A DNA stretch of 64,000 nt from positions 62,001-126,000 of the forward strand of contig NZ_JACCCY010000004.1 of the NCBI RefSeq assembly GCF_013409575.1. Direction: 5' to 3'. The notes beneath the pieces were generated by a model, which saw only the letters and a list, made by a program, of their open reading frames with translations, ran no database searches and was not told the DNA's origin. Numbering within the stretch: the first letter of the stretch is position 1; each line of letters opens with the position of its first letter. This document shows positions 17,978 to 27,681 of this stretch, piece after piece. The position numbers and the translations under genes are program-made. Source of the DNA: Macellibacteroides fermentans (lineage in GTDB: Bacteria; Bacteroidota; Bacteroidia; Bacteroidales; Tannerellaceae).

Positions 17978-19435
17978 CTATTCAAATAGATTCCGTAGCA
18001 ACCTATCCAGTTCGTAGGTCATTATTTTACCATCACACGAATAGTTGTTCACGAATAAAGTTACACAATAACGTTTGCCATCTTTGTCCACATAGCCGGC
18101 ATATCCCTTAACCCGACTCATACTTCCGCTTTTAAGCCGGATATTTCCTTCCAACGAATAGCCTTTCATGAAATTCCGGACACTTCCCTCTATTCCCGTA
18201 CGGGGCAAAGAGTTGTAAAAGGTCTGCGATGAAGAGGCATCCGTGGCCATATAAAGCAGGATGTCTGCCAGAAAACGGGCCGAAAGCTTATCACTGGATG
18301 AGAGTCCGCTTCCATCAAACATCCAAAGCGGGTAGGTGTCGATACCCTTTGCATCCCAGAATTGTTTTACCCGTTTGATTCCCTTCCCGAAAGAGGAGAT
18401 TACTTCGCCTGCTTCCGGAGTATAGGAATGTCCGATTGTTTTAAGTAAAGCATCAGCATACAGATTCTGACTTACTTCGTTGGTAATACGTACTATTTCG
18501 CTAACGGGTGGAGAGTAGGTGGTAACTAAGTTTACTCTTTTAGCTGAGGTGGACTGTTGGCTTTCTTCCAGCAGTCTGAAGCAGGACGGCTGACCGCCAA
18601 CCTGGATTCCTTTGCCTTTTAAAAAGCGACTGAAGTAGTCGGCCAAGAAGTAAGGAGGATCGGGGATATCACCCTTCATGGTATATAACGGCCGGTTGGC
18701 AGGCACCACGCCGTACAGGTAGCGGTCTGCGGCAAAGGGCGCTCCCAGGGTATAGGAACTGTCGGTTGCAACGGCTCCGGCAACTAGATAATTGTGAAAA
18801 CGCAACCCGCTCATGTCGGGTTCCGAGTGCTTGATAACCGGTTTTGTGCCCACTGCTCCGGTTTGGACAAACACCTTGTACTGATTGTCGAAGACCGAAA
18901 GACCGTAACTGCCGGCACCGAAATAACTACCCAAATCTTCTCCCACCCATTTGATGGAGACACCTTCGGTATCAAAGCAACGCTCGTCGGCAATCATAGA
19001 TCCTTCAATGGATCGTATTCCTGCCGCTTTGATTCCCTGCAGCCAATCATTCAGAAACTCAGTGTTGTTATCCTTTACAAAACGGGATCCCAACGTAGGA
19101 TCGCCACTTCCTTCAATGTAAAGATTGCCATGAAGTACTCCATCCTTTATATGTCCGTCGTAAGTCAGCGAAGTGGCAAAGCGATAGTCGTTACCCAGCA
19201 ATTCGAGCGCGGTGGCTGTTGTTACCGTTTTCATTACAGATGCCGGAATAACAGACAGGTCGGGTGAAACGGCATATTTTGCCTTATCACTTCCAACCTC
19301 CTGGATTACAAGCGAGAAAGAGGCACCTTTCATGTAGGGCATTTTGAGTAAACGCTTAACAGGCTGGGGCGTTTGAGCCAGGATTGCCAAAGTGAAGCAG
19401 CATAATATAGCCGGAAATAATATTTTTTTAGTCAT
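17978..19435 (-). CDS. dacB: D-alanyl-D-alanine carboxypeptidase/endopeptidase (PBP4 family)
   Basis: A 485-residue S13-family penicillin-binding protein that trims and cleaves peptidoglycan peptide cross-links in the periplasm. A signal peptide covers about residues 1-20. The three active-site motifs are visible: SVMK (serine near 66), SQN near 320 and KSG near 434 in RLKSGSMSRVKGYAG. The length matches class C PBPs. It is transcribed alone and shares a terminator with the tricorn-like gene. Confidence 0.92.
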   Translation of the reverse strand: MTKKILFPAILCCFTLAILAQTPQPVKRLLKMPYMKGASFSLVIQEVGSDKAKYAVSPDLSVIPASVMKTVTTATALELLGNDYRFATSLTYDGHIKDGVLHGNLYIEGSGDPTLGSRFVKDNNTEFLNDWLQGIKAAGIRSIEGSMIADERCFDTEGVSIKWVGEDLGSYFGAGSYGLSVFDNQYKVFVQTGAVGTKPVIKHSEPDMSGLRFHNYLVAGAVATDSSYTLGAPFAADRYLYGVVPANRPLYTMKGDIPDPPYFLADYFSRFLKGKGIQVGGQPSCFRLLEESQQSTSAKRVNLVTTYSPPVSEIVRITNEVSQNLYADALLKTIGHSYTPEAGEVISSFGKGIKRVKQFWDAKGIDTYPLWMFDGSGLSSSDKLSARFLADILLYMATDASSSQTFYNSLPRTGIEGSVRNFMKGYSLEGNIRLKSGSMSRVKGYAGYVDKDGKRYCVTLFVNNYSCDGKIMTYELDRLLRNLFE

Positions 19436-19495
19436 CCTTATAAGGTTAATTTCTTTATTCTATCTTTGTAGAAAGCAAAGATAAAAACTTTTGGA

Positions 19496-20641
19496 ATGAA
19501 TCCGTTGTTTGATAAGCCATTTACATTCGACCGTGTATCCAGGATTGTATTCAGTGTCCTGATGATAGGAGGGTTGATTTATTTGTTGGCAGTGCTGAAA
19601 AATGCCCTGTTACCTTTCCTTGTTGCCTGGCTGATGGCCTATATGATGCAGCCTTTCGTCCGTTTTTTTCAGTATAAATTGAAATTTAAAAGCCGGGTTC
19701 TCTCAATTACAGCCGTTTTAGTATCGTTGGTAGGGTTACTGATTTTACTTTATCAACTGGTGGTTCCTTCCATAATAGATGAAATCCAGGGTACATTCCA
19801 ATTGCTGCAAACACACCAGGGCAATCCGGAAAATATTCCGCTGATACCCGAATCCTGGAGAATCTACATCGTCAATCAGATGGATCTGCTGCATTTAAGC
19901 GAATTGATAAGTCGCGAGAACCTGCTGAATACCCTGAAACAGATTGCTCCCAGGATGTGGACGCTTTTGTCCAGTACCTTCTCCTTGCTGTTTAGCGTTA
20001 CAATCCTGTTTGTTGTAATGCTGTATTTCATTTTTATCCTGTTGGACTATGAGAAGATAGCCGAAGGATGGATTAAGCTGATTCCTGAAAGGTATCGCCC
20101 CTTTGCACAAGGTCTGGCCGAAGATGTGGAGGTGAGCATGAACCGATATTTCCGTGGACAGGCACTGATTGCGTTATGTGTAGGGGTCTTGCTTGCCATT
20201 GGTTTTAAAATTGTAGATTTCCCGCTGGCTGTTTCATTGGGCCTTTTTATCGGATTATTGAATCTGATACCTTACCTGCAAACTCTGGGATTAATTCCCA
20301 TGTTGCTTCTTAGTCTCTTAAAGGCCGCCGAAACCGGCGGTAGTTTCTGGCTTATTTTTGGATCGGCATTGTTGGTTTTGTGTGTTGTGCAGGGAATACA
20401 GGATCTGTTTCTCACTCCTAAAATAATGGGAAAGGCTATGGGACTCAATCCTGCCATCATTTTATTATCTCTTTCCATATGGGGAACCCTTTTAGGGTTC
20501 GTAGGACTTATTGTTGCACTACCTTTAACAACACTTTCCTTATCCTATTATAAACGTTTTATCTTGATGGAACAGAGTAAGATAGAGTCGGAAAAAACCA
20601 GAAGGCAGCTGAAGCGGGGAAAAATAAGTGGCGATCAATAG
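19496..20641 (+). CDS. AI-2E/PerM-family membrane transporter
   Basis: A 381-residue membrane protein of the AI-2 exporter (PerM/YdiK/YhhQ-type) family with about seven to eight helices. It starts with an N-terminal pair near residues 17-50 and a soluble stretch near 90-150, then a dense helix block near 155-350. Family landmarks include LIPERYRPFAQGLAEDVE near 192 and the GLNPAIILLSLSIWGTLLGFVG region near 317. Family members export small molecules or ions; the AI-2 assignment does not hold generally. It precedes tRNA-Lys. Confidence 0.88.
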   Translation: MNPLFDKPFTFDRVSRIVFSVLMIGGLIYLLAVLKNALLPFLVAWLMAYMMQPFVRFFQYKLKFKSRVLSITAVLVSLVGLLILLYQLVVPSIIDEIQGTFQLLQTHQGNPENIPLIPESWRIYIVNQMDLLHLSELISRENLLNTLKQIAPRMWTLLSSTFSLLFSVTILFVVMLYFIFILLDYEKIAEGWIKLIPERYRPFAQGLAEDVEVSMNRYFRGQALIALCVGVLLAIGFKIVDFPLAVSLGLFIGLLNLIPYLQTLGLIPMLLLSLLKAAETGGSFWLIFGSALLVLCVVQGIQDLFLTPKIMGKAMGLNPAIILLSLSIWGTLLGFVGLIVALPLTTLSLSYYKRFILMEQSKIESEKTRRQLKRGKISGDQ

Positions 20642-20661
20642 TAAAAAAGTTGCTCCAATGC

Positions 20662-20691
20662 TTGCATATATAAAAATAAACCGTACCTTTG
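20662..20691 (+). promoter_or_regulatory. Promoter of tRNA-Lys
   Basis: TTG (20662-20664), 19 nt, then TACCTTTG (20684-20691). Confidence 0.7.
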
Positions 20692-20721
20692 CACCCGCAT
20701 TACAGAAGTAACGCATAGGAT

Positions 20722-20797
20722 GATTCGCTAGCTCAGCAGGTAGAGCACATCCCTTTTAAGGATGGGGTCCTGGGTTCGAGCCCCAGGCGGATCACCA
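20722..20797 (+). tRNA. tRNA-Lys (TTT)
   Basis: A 76-nt cloverleaf: acceptor GATTCGC with GCGGATC, discriminator A20794 and an encoded CCA (20795-20797). The anticodon stem CATCC/GGATG encloses loop CTTTTAA with anticodon TTT, and the T arm contains TTCGAGC. All arms pair well. Confidence 0.95.
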
Positions 20798-20800
20798 GGT

Positions 20801-20835
20801 AAAAAAGAGTATTCCGAAAGGATACTCTTTTTTTC
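20801..20835 (+). terminator. Terminator of tRNA-Lys
   Basis: AAAGAGTATTCC pairs with GGATACTCTTT around a GAAA loop, followed by a run of T. Confidence 0.85.
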
Positions 20836-20846
20836 GTTTAAAGCGT

Positions 20847-21569
20847 TCAGCTTAACTTGAATTGCTTCATGAATTCCTCTTTACGTAGTCCGGACTTAAT
20901 GGCGGGCGAGTATAACATTTTAATCACCATCTTTTCCTGTTCCGAAATGTAGAATTGAGCCGTGCAACTGTCGGATTCTTCGAAAGACCTGAATATATAG
21001 GGCTTTTGCGGGGTATTGGAATTGATATTTGTATAAAATGGATATTGCTTGGTTGGCTCATCTAAGCCGAGGGCATGTTCAAATTCTTTGAAAATGTGTT
21101 TCGCCCCGTTATAGTGGTGCGTATCGTATATTTCGGAATACGTATTACTCCATGAAAGTGTTTCAAAGAGGTTTGAGTTCTCACAGCCACTTGATCTCCT
21201 ATACTTTCCTGATGTTTGCTTATTCCGGGTTACAACTAAATTTCCTTTCTTCTCCACCCTGTATATTTTAATTGGATGAACCAGAGGCGCTAGAATGGCA
21301 ATAATAGAGTCCACCTCATGTATGGATGCATCATTCAGGTATTCTTTGTTCTTTATAACTACCCTGATGTCTTCATCATACTTTCGTATTCTGTCATTTG
21401 GAAATGCAAAATCGGCAAACAAAAGAAGTTCTTCTTTGGTATATTCCTTTTCTTTTTGGAAGGCACCTGCATCGACGGTAATGAAATTGCACTGAAGCAG
21501 TCCGACAACTAAAAAAATAAATACGGCAACCGGAATCATTGCCAGGAGTGTGGCTTTACTATTGCTCAT
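20847..21569 (-). CDS. Membrane-anchored DUF2927-like protein
   Basis: A 240-residue protein with an N-terminal membrane anchor or signal (residues 8-27, MIPVAVFIFLVVGLLQC). The soluble part has the layout of DUF2927 proteins: RKYDEDIRVVI near 61, a central FEHALGLDEPT near 161 and LYSPAIKSGLRKEEF near 219. In better-known members the centre reads E-x-x-Q-x-LGL-x-ND, so the putative site is altered here (EFEHALGLDEP). Family identity comes from recall of the pattern. Function is unknown, and it stands alone after tRNA-Lys. Confidence 0.55.
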   Translation of the reverse strand: MSNSKATLLAMIPVAVFIFLVVGLLQCNFITVDAGAFQKEKEYTKEELLLFADFAFPNDRIRKYDEDIRVVIKNKEYLNDASIHEVDSIIAILAPLVHPIKIYRVEKKGNLVVTRNKQTSGKYRRSSGCENSNLFETLSWSNTYSEIYDTHHYNGAKHIFKEFEHALGLDEPTKQYPFYTNINSNTPQKPYIFRSFEESDSCTAQFYISEQEKMVIKMLYSPAIKSGLRKEEFMKQFKLS

Positions 21570-21681
21570 AGTTTGTATAAGATTAAAATTTAAGATCTAA
21601 CTATGCAAACCTAATCATAATTAATTGATTGCGAAAGGATAAAGTGGTTAAATAAATATAATAACTAAATAAGAGATTTAT

Positions 21682-21715
21682 TTCAGGCCTTCGAAAACTA
21701 ATCCGAAGGCCTGAA
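21682..21715. terminator. Hairpin after the biotin operon
   Basis: A perfect 12-bp stem, TTCAGGCCTTCG with CGAAGGCCTGAA. On the minus strand it is 19 nt after the bioD stop, but the tail is AT-rich rather than a T run. Confidence 0.6.
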
Positions 21716-21733
21716 TAGCTTTGGGTAGTTCAC

Positions 21734-22384
21734 TTATAAATCTATAAGAGGCAGCTCCATTATTTTTGTTTCAGGAAAGAAATCCTTGATATATTGATGA
21801 ATGAAGGTTTTAGTATCTTCCCGTATAATGGGGTCTCCGTCCCTGTCTTCATACAGATTATATATCAGCGTGTGCAACTGAATGTTTCGCTTTTGAATTG
21901 CTTCTAGGCTCAATAATATATGATTTATACTCCCTAAACGACCCGAAACTACAAAAATCAATGGATACTGATTGTCTTGAATATAGTCTATTGTAAGATA
22001 TTTTCGGGTGAGCGGAACCATCAATCCCCCGGCTCCTTCAAGGAGAACCGCGTCAAAACGTTCACTCAACTGCTGTGTGGCATGCTTAATTTTATTAAAA
22101 TTAATAGCCCGTTTATCTATTTCCGATGCCAGATGAGGTGAGCAAGGATAGGTGAATACCTCAGGCATTGTTAATCTTTCATCGTCTTCCGGCAGCCATC
22201 CGCACCCCATAATGTGCCGGTGCAGCTTAATATCTTCCGAAACGTGGCTGTTGCCGGTCTGAATCATTTTTTGAGTGATTGCTCTGATTCCTTTAGCATT
22301 CCATTCTCTGGCCAAATATCCGGTAGCATAGCTTTTTCCTATATTGGTATCCATACCGCTAATAAAATATACCTTATTTTCCAT
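21734..22384 (-). CDS. bioD: Dethiobiotin synthetase
   Basis: BioD closes the ureido ring of dethiobiotin using ATP and CO2. The P-loop variant GMDTNIGKSYATGYL is at residues 10-24 and the LLEGAGGLMVPL motif near 114. The 216-residue length is normal. It is the last gene of the bio operon and overlaps bioC by 11 nt. Adjacent hairpin 21682-21715 is the likely operon end. Confidence 0.93.
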   Translation of the reverse strand: MENKVYFISGMDTNIGKSYATGYLAREWNAKGIRAITQKMIQTGNSHVSEDIKLHRHIMGCGWLPEDDERLTMPEVFTYPCSPHLASEIDKRAINFNKIKHATQQLSERFDAVLLEGAGGLMVPLTRKYLTIDYIQDNQYPLIFVVSGRLGSINHILLSLEAIQKRNIQLHTLIYNLYEDRDGDPIIREDTKTFIHQYIKDFFPETKIMELPLIDL

Positions 22385-23138
22385 CGTCTTTCTTTTTTAA
22401 AATGATATAAACAGGATGATAGGTTAAGGTTATTCCTTCTTCTTCAGACTGATATAGTTTTTCATATTGGTTTGAAAAATGAGATAACTTAGCCTTGGTC
22501 CATCTTTGTTTACTTATTCCTGTAACTCCTGTTGCTTTAAGGTGGCGCAATACTTCCACCGGGGTTTTAAATGTCAATTTCTGCAACTCCTCATGTGAAT
22601 ATATCACATTAAAGGAGTCTGATAAAGAGAGCAGGAGATTATTCAGCGTTGGATAACGCAGGGATATCCCCGTCAACGTACCCACTTCTTTTAAATTTTG
22701 AGGGCCAAAAGTGCTGATTGCCACACATCCCTTTTCATTGAGCAAAGCTTGGCAGTTACGTATAAAATTCACGGGGTTTTCAAACCATTGAATTGCCGAA
22801 CAGGAAACTATCAGGTCCAGTTTGTCAGGTAAACGGATTGATTCTGCATCCCCTTCCCAAAAATAGATACTATCAGAAAGTAAGTCGGATAAAGAATGTT
22901 TATGATCAGAGCATAAATCGTTCAGAAATACTTTCTGTGGTTTGCAGTTGGTTAAAAACAAGCGGCTGAACATTCCGCTACCGCATCCAACCTCAAGCAT
23001 ACGTTCAACCTTATTGATGTCGATGAACCTGTTGACCAGGCATGCCAAGTGTTTTGCAATTTTAGATTGTATAACAGCTTCGGTGTCGTATGTGGGTCTT
23101 GCTTTTGAAAACCTGTTCATTATTAATGTCTTGTCCAT
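22374..23138 (-). CDS. bioC: Malonyl-ACP O-methyltransferase
   Basis: A SAM-dependent methyltransferase of the BioC family, which methylates the malonyl-ACP carboxylate so that fatty-acid synthase can build pimeloyl-ACP. The SAM-binding motif is MLEVGCGSGMFSRL near residue 43, and SCSAIQWFENP near 112 is typical of BioC. It overlaps bioG by 16 nt and bioD by 11 nt. The 254-residue length is normal. BioG nearby removes the methyl group later. Confidence 0.92.
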   Translation of the reverse strand: MDKTLIMNRFSKARPTYDTEAVIQSKIAKHLACLVNRFIDINKVERMLEVGCGSGMFSRLFLTNCKPQKVFLNDLCSDHKHSLSDLLSDSIYFWEGDAESIRLPDKLDLIVSCSAIQWFENPVNFIRNCQALLNEKGCVAISTFGPQNLKEVGTLTGISLRYPTLNNLLLSLSDSFNVIYSHEELQKLTFKTPVEVLRHLKATGVTGISKQRWTKAKLSHFSNQYEKLYQSEEEGITLTYHPVYIILKKKDDGK

Positions 23139-23797
23139 AAACTATCCTCCCCCTGAATACATAATGTAAAAAATGAAGCATCGTAATGCGGCATCTCACG
23201 CAATTCAAAATTATGACCTGCCCAGGCATTCATCTGGTTTTTAAAAGGAAAAATCAAATCCTGACGTCCGATAATTATCTTATCCCATGTAAAGGATAGT
23301 TTTTCTTCTGCAGAACGGTCTATCTCCCGGTTTAATGTAGTCAGCTCTTCTTTCAAACTTTCAATGCTCCGGTCTGCCGTTCTGCTTGAGTACAGTTCTG
23401 CCTGCTGCGATGAGGCACACATCCGTTTTCGGAAACGAGACAGGGTATTTGCCGAGAATTGATTTAAGGTCCCTTCAAAGATTGCTTTGGGAATGCCGTT
23501 GCAATCGTCTTTGGGTGACAGGGTACCATTGATCGCCATCTTCATTTCCCAGTCGAACGGCCTGTCCAGGAATGTTTTTGCAGCCACCCAGACGCCCATT
23601 GACCATGCCATCAGACGGATGCTTTGGTAATTCGCCAGGACTGTAAAGTCGAAATCCATCGAAGAATAATCATAACAAAGCATGTAGTCGTATCCGGATG
23701 GGACCCTTTCTGCAAAAAGATTTTCATCGCACCCCCATCCTGCAAAGAAGAGCAGTAACCCCGGACGATTCTCATTCACTATAAATTGTTGTTTCAT
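23123..23797 (-). CDS. bioG: Pimeloyl-ACP methyl ester esterase, BioG type (DUF452)
   Basis: A 224-residue alpha/beta hydrolase of the BioG (DUF452) family; it cleaves pimeloyl-ACP methyl ester to release pimeloyl-ACP for BioF, replacing BioH. Family signatures are LLLFFAGWGCDE near residue 15 and the nucleophile elbow LMAWSMGVW near 62, with serine in WSMG. It sits between bioF and bioC with a 2-nt gap to bioF and a 16-nt overlap with bioC. The last residues include the conserved H region (MPHYDASFF). Confidence 0.9.
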   Translation of the reverse strand: MKQQFIVNENRPGLLLFFAGWGCDENLFAERVPSGYDYMLCYDYSSMDFDFTVLANYQSIRLMAWSMGVWVAAKTFLDRPFDWEMKMAINGTLSPKDDCNGIPKAIFEGTLNQFSANTLSRFRKRMCASSQQAELYSSRTADRSIESLKEELTTLNREIDRSAEEKLSFTWDKIIIGRQDLIFPFKNQMNAWAGHNFELREMPHYDASFFTLCIQGEDSLWTRH

Positions 23798-23799
23798 CT

Positions 23800-24960
23800 C
23801 TATAAGTTCTGTATTAATTGATTTAGTTCGGTGGATGTGATGCCGGCAGTAAGTGATATTCGTAGTCTGGAGGTTCCCTCGGGAACCGTAGGAGGGCGTA
23901 CCGGAAGCATATAAAACCCTTTTCGTTGCATCTCTCCGGCTTTTAGGATGGTTTCTTTACTGTCTCCTATAACGACAGGCAGTATATGGCTGCTGGATGT
24001 AGAGGTGAATCCTTTTTCCTCCAGGGCCTCTTTTACTGTTTGAGACGATTTCCGGAGCCACATACGTTCCTCTTTCATATTTATCATCTGGGTTAATACA
24101 AAGAAACTCCATTCCAATTGAATGGGCGGAAGGGCCGTTGTGAAGATGAATGTCCGCATCCGGTTGATCAAATAATCGCGGAATATTTTGCTGCAGACAA
24201 CAAATCCTCCCATAGATGCAAACGCTTTCCCAAATGTCCCGCAAAGGAGGTCTATTTCTGGGATACAATCTTCCTCTTCGGCAATTCCCAGGCCGTTTAA
24301 ACCCCTAACGCCCACAGCATGTGCTTCGTCTACATAAAGAAAGGTGTTCGGATATTTTTTCTTGAGCTGAACCAGTAACGGAAGAGGGGAAACATCTCCA
24401 TCCATACTGAAGATGCTTTCGGTAACAATAATCATACTTCTAAAGCCGGCATGATGCTTATCCAGTAATTCTTCCAGTTGTCGGTAGTCCTGATGCCGGT
24501 AGCGGATACACTGAGCTGACGATATTCTTATTCCGTCAATTATACTGGCATGAACTAATTTATCTGCAAGGATAAGGGTGTTTTTATCTGCTATTGCCGG
24601 AAGTATTCCCATATTCATATGGTACCCGCTGCTAAAAACCAGGGCACTTTCTTTCTTATACAAATCGGTCAGCAAACGTTCCACTTTTTGATAAACAGGA
24701 TAATTGCCGGTCAATAATCTTGACGAAGACGACGAGAATATTGCTTTGTCAATGTCTAGATTCGATAAAAAGTCTTGTCTCATCTTCTGATCGGACGCAA
24801 TTCCTAAGTAATCATTGGATGAAAGATTCAGCATTTTCTTTTCATCCAGATGAATCCATTTGCCATCTAATTCAATGCCGGGTAACCCTCGTAAGTTCCC
24901 TGTTTGTTCCAATTGAATCAGCTCCTGTTTGCAGGCTGTTTCTTTATCTGTATAATTCAT
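23800..24960 (-). CDS. bioF: 8-amino-7-oxononanoate synthase
   Basis: A PLP enzyme of the alpha-oxoamine synthase family; it condenses pimeloyl-ACP with alanine. Visible sites are [11 protein letters not shown] near residue 46, the [10 protein letters not shown] segment near 212 and the PLP lysine in [12 protein letters not shown] near 243. The length of 386 residues is normal. It follows bioA with a 4-nt overlap, so the two are translationally coupled. Confidence 0.93.
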   Translation of the reverse strand: MNYTDKETACKQELIQLEQTGNLRGLPGIELDGKWIHLDEKKMLNLSSNDYLGIASDQKMRQDFLSNLDIDKAIFSSSSSRLLTGNYPVYQKVERLLTDLYKKESALVFSSGYHMNMGILPAIADKNTLILADKLVHASIIDGIRISSAQCIRYRHQDYRQLEELLDKHHAGFRSMIIVTESIFSMDGDVSPLPLLVQLKKKYPNTFLYVDEAHAVGVRGLNGLGIAEEEDCIPEIDLLCGTFGKAFASMGGFVVCSKIFRDYLINRMRTFIFTTALPPIQLEWSFFVLTQMINMKEERMWLRKSSQTVKEALEEKGFTSTSSSHILPVVIGDSKETILKAGEMQRKGFYMLPVRPPTVPEGTSRLRISLTAGITSTELNQLIQNL

Positions 24961-26252
24961 ACTATTTCTTTTACAATTTTAATTAAGGATGTAGTGAGCT
25001 TATGTAATTCGTCTTTGCTTATTATGTACGGAGGCATAATGTAGACCAGACATCCAAAGGGACGCACCCAAATGCCTTCATCAACAAAGCGCTGTTGCAT
25101 CCAGGCCATATCTACGGGCTTCCGGGTCTCAATGACCCCGATAGCCCCCAGCACCCTTACATCTTTAATCTGAGGCAACAACAGTGCCGGAGACAATTCA
25201 TCTCTCATTTGATTTTCAATCGTCCGCACTTTCTCTTCCCATCCTGACGAAAGTAATAGTTCGATAGATTTTATAGCTACCGAACATGCCAATGGATTTC
25301 CCATAAAGGTGGGGCCATGCATAAATACTCCGGGAGTTCCATTTGAAATACATTCCGCCACCTCATTGGTGGTGAGAACAGCCGATAGGGTCATATACCC
25401 ACCTGTCAGCGCTTTGCCGACACAAAGAATGTCAGGCTCAATTGCCGCATGCTCACAGGCAAACAATTTTCCTGTACGTCCAAAACCAGTTGCTATCTCA
25501 TCTGCAATCAACAGTAAATCGTATTCTTTACATAATCTGTAAGCCTCTTTCAAATACTCCGGATGGTAAAACCGCATACCTCCTGCTCCCTGTACGATGG
25601 GTTCTAAGATTAATCCGGCCAGCTCCCGATGCCTTTCTTTAATTAAATTCTGCAGAGGTTCGATATCCTTCGGATCCCATACGTCGGAAAAACCGCATTG
25701 AGGAGATGGCGCAAAATACCGGATTGGCAACGAAGAACCAAATAATCCATGCATACCAGTTTCCGGATCACAAACCGACATGGCATTCCATGTGTCTCCA
25801 TGGTATCCGGAGCGTATTGTAACAAAGTTATTTTTTGTTGGAAAGCCTTTTGCATACTGATACTGAACAGCCATTTTCAAAGCAACTTCAACGGCCACAG
25901 AGCCGCTGTCTGCATAAAAAATCTTTTGAAGATTAGAGGGGACTATCTGTAATAACAGTTTCCCCAGATCTATTGCCGGACGGTGCGTTAACCCTCCGAA
26001 CATCACATGAGACATATTACGAATCTGATCTTCAGCCGCTTTATTTAATAACGGGTGGTTGTAGCCGTGAATCATACACCACCAGGAAGACATCCCTTCA
26101 ATTAGTTTCTGTCCGTTGTCCAACGTTATGGTACACCCTTCGGCTTTTTTTACTAAGAAGGTCGGCAAAGGATTGGTAGCGGAAGTATAGGGATGCCACA
26201 AATGTTCGCGGTCGAATGTATTGTAATTATTAGTTGTAACGTCAGAGTACAT
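24957..26252 (-). CDS. bioA: Adenosylmethionine-8-amino-7-oxononanoate aminotransferase
   Basis: A class III aminotransferase that makes 7,8-diaminopelargonate from KAPA using S-adenosylmethionine as the amino donor. Conserved parts are HLWHPYTS near residue 14, [15 protein letters not shown] near 52, [11 protein letters not shown] near 250 and the PLP lysine in CVGKALTGG near 280. I place the start at 26252 (MYSDVTTNN), where AGAAG lies about 7 nt upstream and the frame overlaps the bioB stop by 11 nt; the open frame continues 16 residues further. About 431 residues. Confidence 0.93.
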   Translation of the reverse strand: MYSDVTTNNYNTFDREHLWHPYTSATNPLPTFLVKKAEGCTITLDNGQKLIEGMSSWWCMIHGYNHPLLNKAAEDQIRNMSHVMFGGLTHRPAIDLGKLLLQIVPSNLQKIFYADSGSVAVEVALKMAVQYQYAKGFPTKNNFVTIRSGYHGDTWNAMSVCDPETGMHGLFGSSLPIRYFAPSPQCGFSDVWDPKDIEPLQNLIKERHRELAGLILEPIVQGAGGMRFYHPEYLKEAYRLCKEYDLLLIADEIATGFGRTGKLFACEHAAIEPDILCVGKALTGGYMTLSAVLTTNEVAECISNGTPGVFMHGPTFMGNPLACSVAIKSIELLLSSGWEEKVRTIENQMRDELSPALLLPQIKDVRVLGAIGVIETRKPVDMAWMQQRFVDEGIWVRPFGCLVYIMPPYIISKDELHKLTTSLIKIVKEIV

Positions 26253-27201
26253 AGCCAGCTTCTTTAAATCGTTGTTTGTCTTCATCAATATTCGAACCAA
26301 CAGTGGTTAACAAGTCTCCCACAATTGCGGCATTTGCACCCACATACAATGCTTTATTTAGTGCATCGGCTGAAAGCCGGGCCCGTCCTCCCGCCAATCT
26401 CAGGTAAACGGTTGGATGTATAAGTCTGAATAAAGCAACGGTGCGTACCAACTCTTCTTCCTTTAGAAGCGGAGTGTTCTCCAGAGGTGTATTGGGGACG
26501 GGATGTAATAGATTTATGGGAATTGATTGTACCTCCAACTCCCTTAGTTTGAATGCAAGTTCGATGCGTTGGGCTTCGGTTTCTCCCATCCCGATGATGC
26601 CGCCGGAACAAATATCCATACCTAAACGCTTGGCTGTAAGCAGAGTGTTTATTTTTTGTTGTTGTGTATGGGTGGTGCATAATTTCCCAAACATGGAAGG
26701 GGCCGTTTCCAGGTTGCAATGATAACGTGTAACACCTGCCTCCTGAAGTTGTTTTAGTTGCGATTCGGACGCAAGTCCCAACGAAGCACACACTTTCATT
26801 CCGCAATTAGCTTGCAGCCTGCTTATATGCTTACAAAGTGCGTCCAGGTCTTTTCTTGCCGGTCCACACCCGCTTGCCACCAAGGAAATACGGGTAATTC
26901 CTTTTTCCTCGTTGTGCCTGGCCTGGTTGAGAATTATTTCCTGATCTACCAACCCATAGATTTCTGTATCGGTTGGGTAGTGTCCGGATTGAGCGCACCA
27001 TTTACAGTCCTCGCTGCAATGTCCGGATTTTACATTTACGATGGAACATAAATCGAACTGCCTGGATGCAAATTTTATAGTCACCTTATGTGCCATTTCA
27101 TACAACTCATCCGATGTGAGATGTTTAGCGATATAGGTTACCTCTTCAACACTTAAAGATATTCCCTGTCCGATTTTTTGTTCTAGGTCATCCATCCTCA
27201 T
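26242..27201 (-). CDS. bioB: Biotin synthase
   Basis: A radical-SAM enzyme that inserts sulphur into dethiobiotin. The 4Fe-4S/SAM motif is CSEDCKWC near residue 62, with SGHCSEDC before it. ARxxAGGRARL-type sequence [13 protein letters not shown] near 265 carries the arginine that binds the 2Fe-2S cluster. The length of 319 is normal. It is the first gene of bioB-A-F-G-C-D. The start may be ATG 27201 or 27195; a terminator-like hairpin lies 28 nt upstream. Confidence 0.95.
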   Translation of the reverse strand: MRMDDLEQKIGQGISLSVEEVTYIAKHLTSDELYEMAHKVTIKFASRQFDLCSIVNVKSGHCSEDCKWCAQSGHYPTDTEIYGLVDQEIILNQARHNEEKGITRISLVASGCGPARKDLDALCKHISRLQANCGMKVCASLGLASESQLKQLQEAGVTRYHCNLETAPSMFGKLCTTHTQQQKINTLLTAKRLGMDICSGGIIGMGETEAQRIELAFKLRELEVQSIPINLLHPVPNTPLENTPLLKEEELVRTVALFRLIHPTVYLRLAGGRARLSADALNKALYVGANAAIVGDLLTTVGSNIDEDKQRFKEAGYVL

Positions 27202-27207
27202 AATTCT

Positions 27208-27603
27208 TTAATTTTTAGTGATACAAAAAAACCGTATCAAAATAGAACCCAGTTCTAAAATGATACGGTTTGAATATTTAAGATTGTAATTTCCGGTTAT
27301 AGCATACGTATTAGCAGCTGTTTCTGATATTAAAACAGCTGTTAAAGCAAAAAGAGTGTCAGGTAAAAGATACGAAAGCGGAGGGTCCGGATAGGAGGCA
27401 TCATTTTCTGCTGTCTCCTCCTGCGTAATAAAAATAAAAAATTGTTTACCCTTTTTCTCTTTGGAAAGGGAAGCTTCGGTAATACTTTTTCCAACCCGCG
27501 AGATAAGGACCTGTTTATGCAGACTTGCAAAAACGGCATACGACTTTCGGCTCCATCTGCGAAACCAAACCTTCGATTCACTATGTCGTATCCCGATCTT
27601 CAT
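27208..27603 (-). CDS. Possible small protein or leader ORF upstream of bioB
   Basis: A 131-residue open frame, strongly basic at the start (KVWFRRWSRKSYAVFASLHK near 11-30). The first ~45 residues feel like a motif I have met in other Bacteroidales short ORFs, but I cannot name the family. The rest is unconstrained-looking and includes the terminator-like hairpin 27229-27271. A TACTTTTG box (27609-27616) lies immediately before the ATG, so a transcript from it would be nearly leaderless. It may be a real small gene, a leader peptide, or a chance frame. Confidence 0.4.
   Translation of the reverse strand: MKIGIRHSESKVWFRRWSRKSYAVFASLHKQVLISRVGKSITEASLSKEKKGKQFFIFITQEETAENDASYPDPPLSYLLPDTLFALTAVLISETAANTYAITGNYNLKYSNRIILELGSILIRFFCITKN
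27229..27271 (-). terminator. Terminator-like hairpin directly upstream of bioB
   Basis: On the minus strand AAACCGTATCA and TGATACGGTTT pair around an inner GAACTGGGTTC-type stem (TAGAAC/GTTCTA) and are followed by TTTTTTT. It ends 28 nt before the bioB start, so it could end the upstream unit or act as an attenuator of the biotin operon. Confidence 0.8.
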
Positions 27604-27608
27604 ACGTG

Positions 27609-27616
27609 CAAAAGTA
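27609..27616 (-). promoter_or_regulatory. -7 promoter box upstream of the small ORF and bioB
   Basis: TACTTTTG on the minus strand, about 5-6 nt from the ATG at 27603. No -33 TTTG at normal spacing was found. Confidence 0.45.
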
Positions 27617-27681
27617 TATAAAAATCTGATACTACATTTTTTTAAACGATAGTCCGGTTCATAATCCCACCGGATTTCTTT

